A stretch of DNA of 17,713 bases, taken from positions 1 through 17,713 of the forward strand of contig JALLBK010000265.1 in assembly GCA_036940085.1 (NCBI GenBank), read 5' to 3'. The notes under the pieces were generated by a model. The model had not been told where the DNA came from. It searched no databases and worked only from the letters and a program-made list of their open reading frames with translations. Each line of letters opens with the position of its first letter. The stretch's first letter is position 1. The position numbers and the translations under genes are program-made. Of the stretch, positions 16,742 to 17,713 are shown piece by piece. The DNA comes from Discostella pseudostelligera. Its lineage: Eukaryota; Bacillariophyta; Thalassiosirophyceae; Thalassiosirales; Thalassiosiraceae.

Positions 16742-17320
16742 AATCATTGTAGACAACTGGTGTTGAGGAGGGAGAAGACACTGATTCATTTTTAATCAAG
16801 GTATGAATTGTTTGGTTGTTGCATGTATCATTGCAATAAATTTGGTGAACCGTGGTATTGATTTGTTCTCCATCATTCACTGGTAGCTGCAAATTGCAAG
16901 CATTATGATGTTGATGATTTGTTATCCATTCACTGGTGGCTGCAACCAGTATTAGTGCATTGGGATGGGGGTGGGGAGGTCAGCATATCCATACTATTAA
17001 TAGCTATTAAAATCATTGTATCTAATTGGACTTGTGGATTTTATGCAAAATGTTGGTTGCTGGTATTGCTAGATGACATTCGAAGACAACTCAGAAGCAA
17101 TAAATTGCATGGACAAAAATGAAGCATACATAAGAGAAAATGTGCTTTTAACAAGATGGAATATTTGAAACTAAGAAACATTCATTCTTTCTTTGTATTA
17201 GAGCATTTTTGTGAAAATGGTTGAGACATTCTATATTACATGATATGTAGAACTGAGTACCAATTTATGTAAACTACAGTACCTATGTACTATGCCAGAA
17301 TCCGGATCCCATCTTGTGAG
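16742..17320. other. AT-rich intergenic sequence with a short direct duplication, no gene seen
   Basis: AT-rich sequence without a supportable gene. A direct repeat GATTTGTT[C/A]TCC...ATTCACTGGT[A/G]GCTGCA occurs at 16860-16891 and 16916-16944, 56 bp apart. A 67-codon ORF at 16919-17122 overlaps this repeat and resembles nothing known. Confidence 0.4.
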
Positions 17321-17327
17321 GCTACAA

Positions 17328-17658
17328 TCAGCTCCTCCTACAGCTCCTACAGCTCTGTGCTTCCCACAGCTTGCTCCTACAGCTCCTGATCCTACAGGTC
17401 ATCCTACAGATCCTACAGGTACTACTACAGCTCCCAGAGAGTGCCTACACCTAGTACAGCTCCTACAGATCCTCACCTACAGCAGCTCCTGCTCCTCCTC
17501 ATAATCATGAGCATGCTACTCCTGCTCCACAACCTTCTTTAGCAGCAGCTCCTAGTCCTAGCTCCTTCCTTCTCCTAAAGCTCCACCTACTGCTCATCCT
17601 CCTTCTTCTCCTACTACACCTGCTCCTACAGCTCCTGCTCCCTTCCTACTCCTACTCA

Positions 17659-17692
<34 letters not shown>

Positions 17693-17713
17693 ACTCCTAC
17701 AGATCATCCTCCT
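17328..17713 (+). repeat. CTCCTACAG / CTCCTGCTC minisatellite running off the window
   Basis: Degenerate 9-bp CTCCTACAG repeats (17328-17480) grade into 6-bp CTCCTG/CTCCTA repeats at the end (about 17640-17700), and the tract continues past the window. In one frame it reads Ala-Pro-Thr repeats, broken by stops and shifts. Similar CTACAG repeats occur at about 14466-14520. Confidence 0.75.

Overview
The window reads as nuclear DNA of a diatom, most likely a centric one. The main evidence is a signal peptide followed by an ASFAP motif, the plastid-import signature of diatoms and related algae with complex plastids, in the gene at 9000-10946. A similar but weaker S-F junction occurs in the gene at 7846-8409. 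Short GT-AG introns (about 70-150 nt), closely packed genes and asparagine/serine/glycine-rich inserts fit this. Genus and species cannot be fixed from the sequence alone.

Layout: 1-1762 is transposon debris: the tail of an unidentified ORF, a broken PIF/Harbinger-type transposase on the minus strand, and a lone Stowaway/mariner-like terminus. 1907-12675 is the gene-bearing core: a three-exon cofactor-dependent phosphoglycerate mutase (minus) with an N-terminal presequence; a small possible membrane protein (plus); a very long intronless ADA2-type SAGA/HAT-complex adaptor (minus); an acidic, probably plastid- or ER-targeted protein of unknown function carrying two copies of an EWDG motif (minus); a PPR-like protein with a clear plastid presequence (plus); and a four-exon dual-specificity phosphatase (plus). 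From 12676 to the end there is no gene I can support. About 5 kb of degenerate repeats fill it: GAT-rich then CAT/CTC-rich low complexity, an 80-bp tandem duplication, ten spaced copies of TGCAACAATYA with small hairpins, and a CTCCTACAG minisatellite running off the end.

The genes do not form one pathway. The most coherent unit is the head-to-head pair at 7846-8409 and 9000-10946: both products appear to be sent to the secretory/plastid route, and their shared 590-bp promoter region holds a purine-rich GGCGGGAG repeat. Similar E2F-like GGCGGGA/TCCCGCC motifs lie upstream of the ADA2 gene and between the mutase and the small ORF. A 19-nt CCAAT-containing element, 18/19 identical, occurs on both sides of the EWDG gene. 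I found no clear new defence, biosynthetic or mobile system. The best novelty candidates are the EWDG-motif protein with its bidirectional promoter and the hairpin repeat array at 16183-16741.
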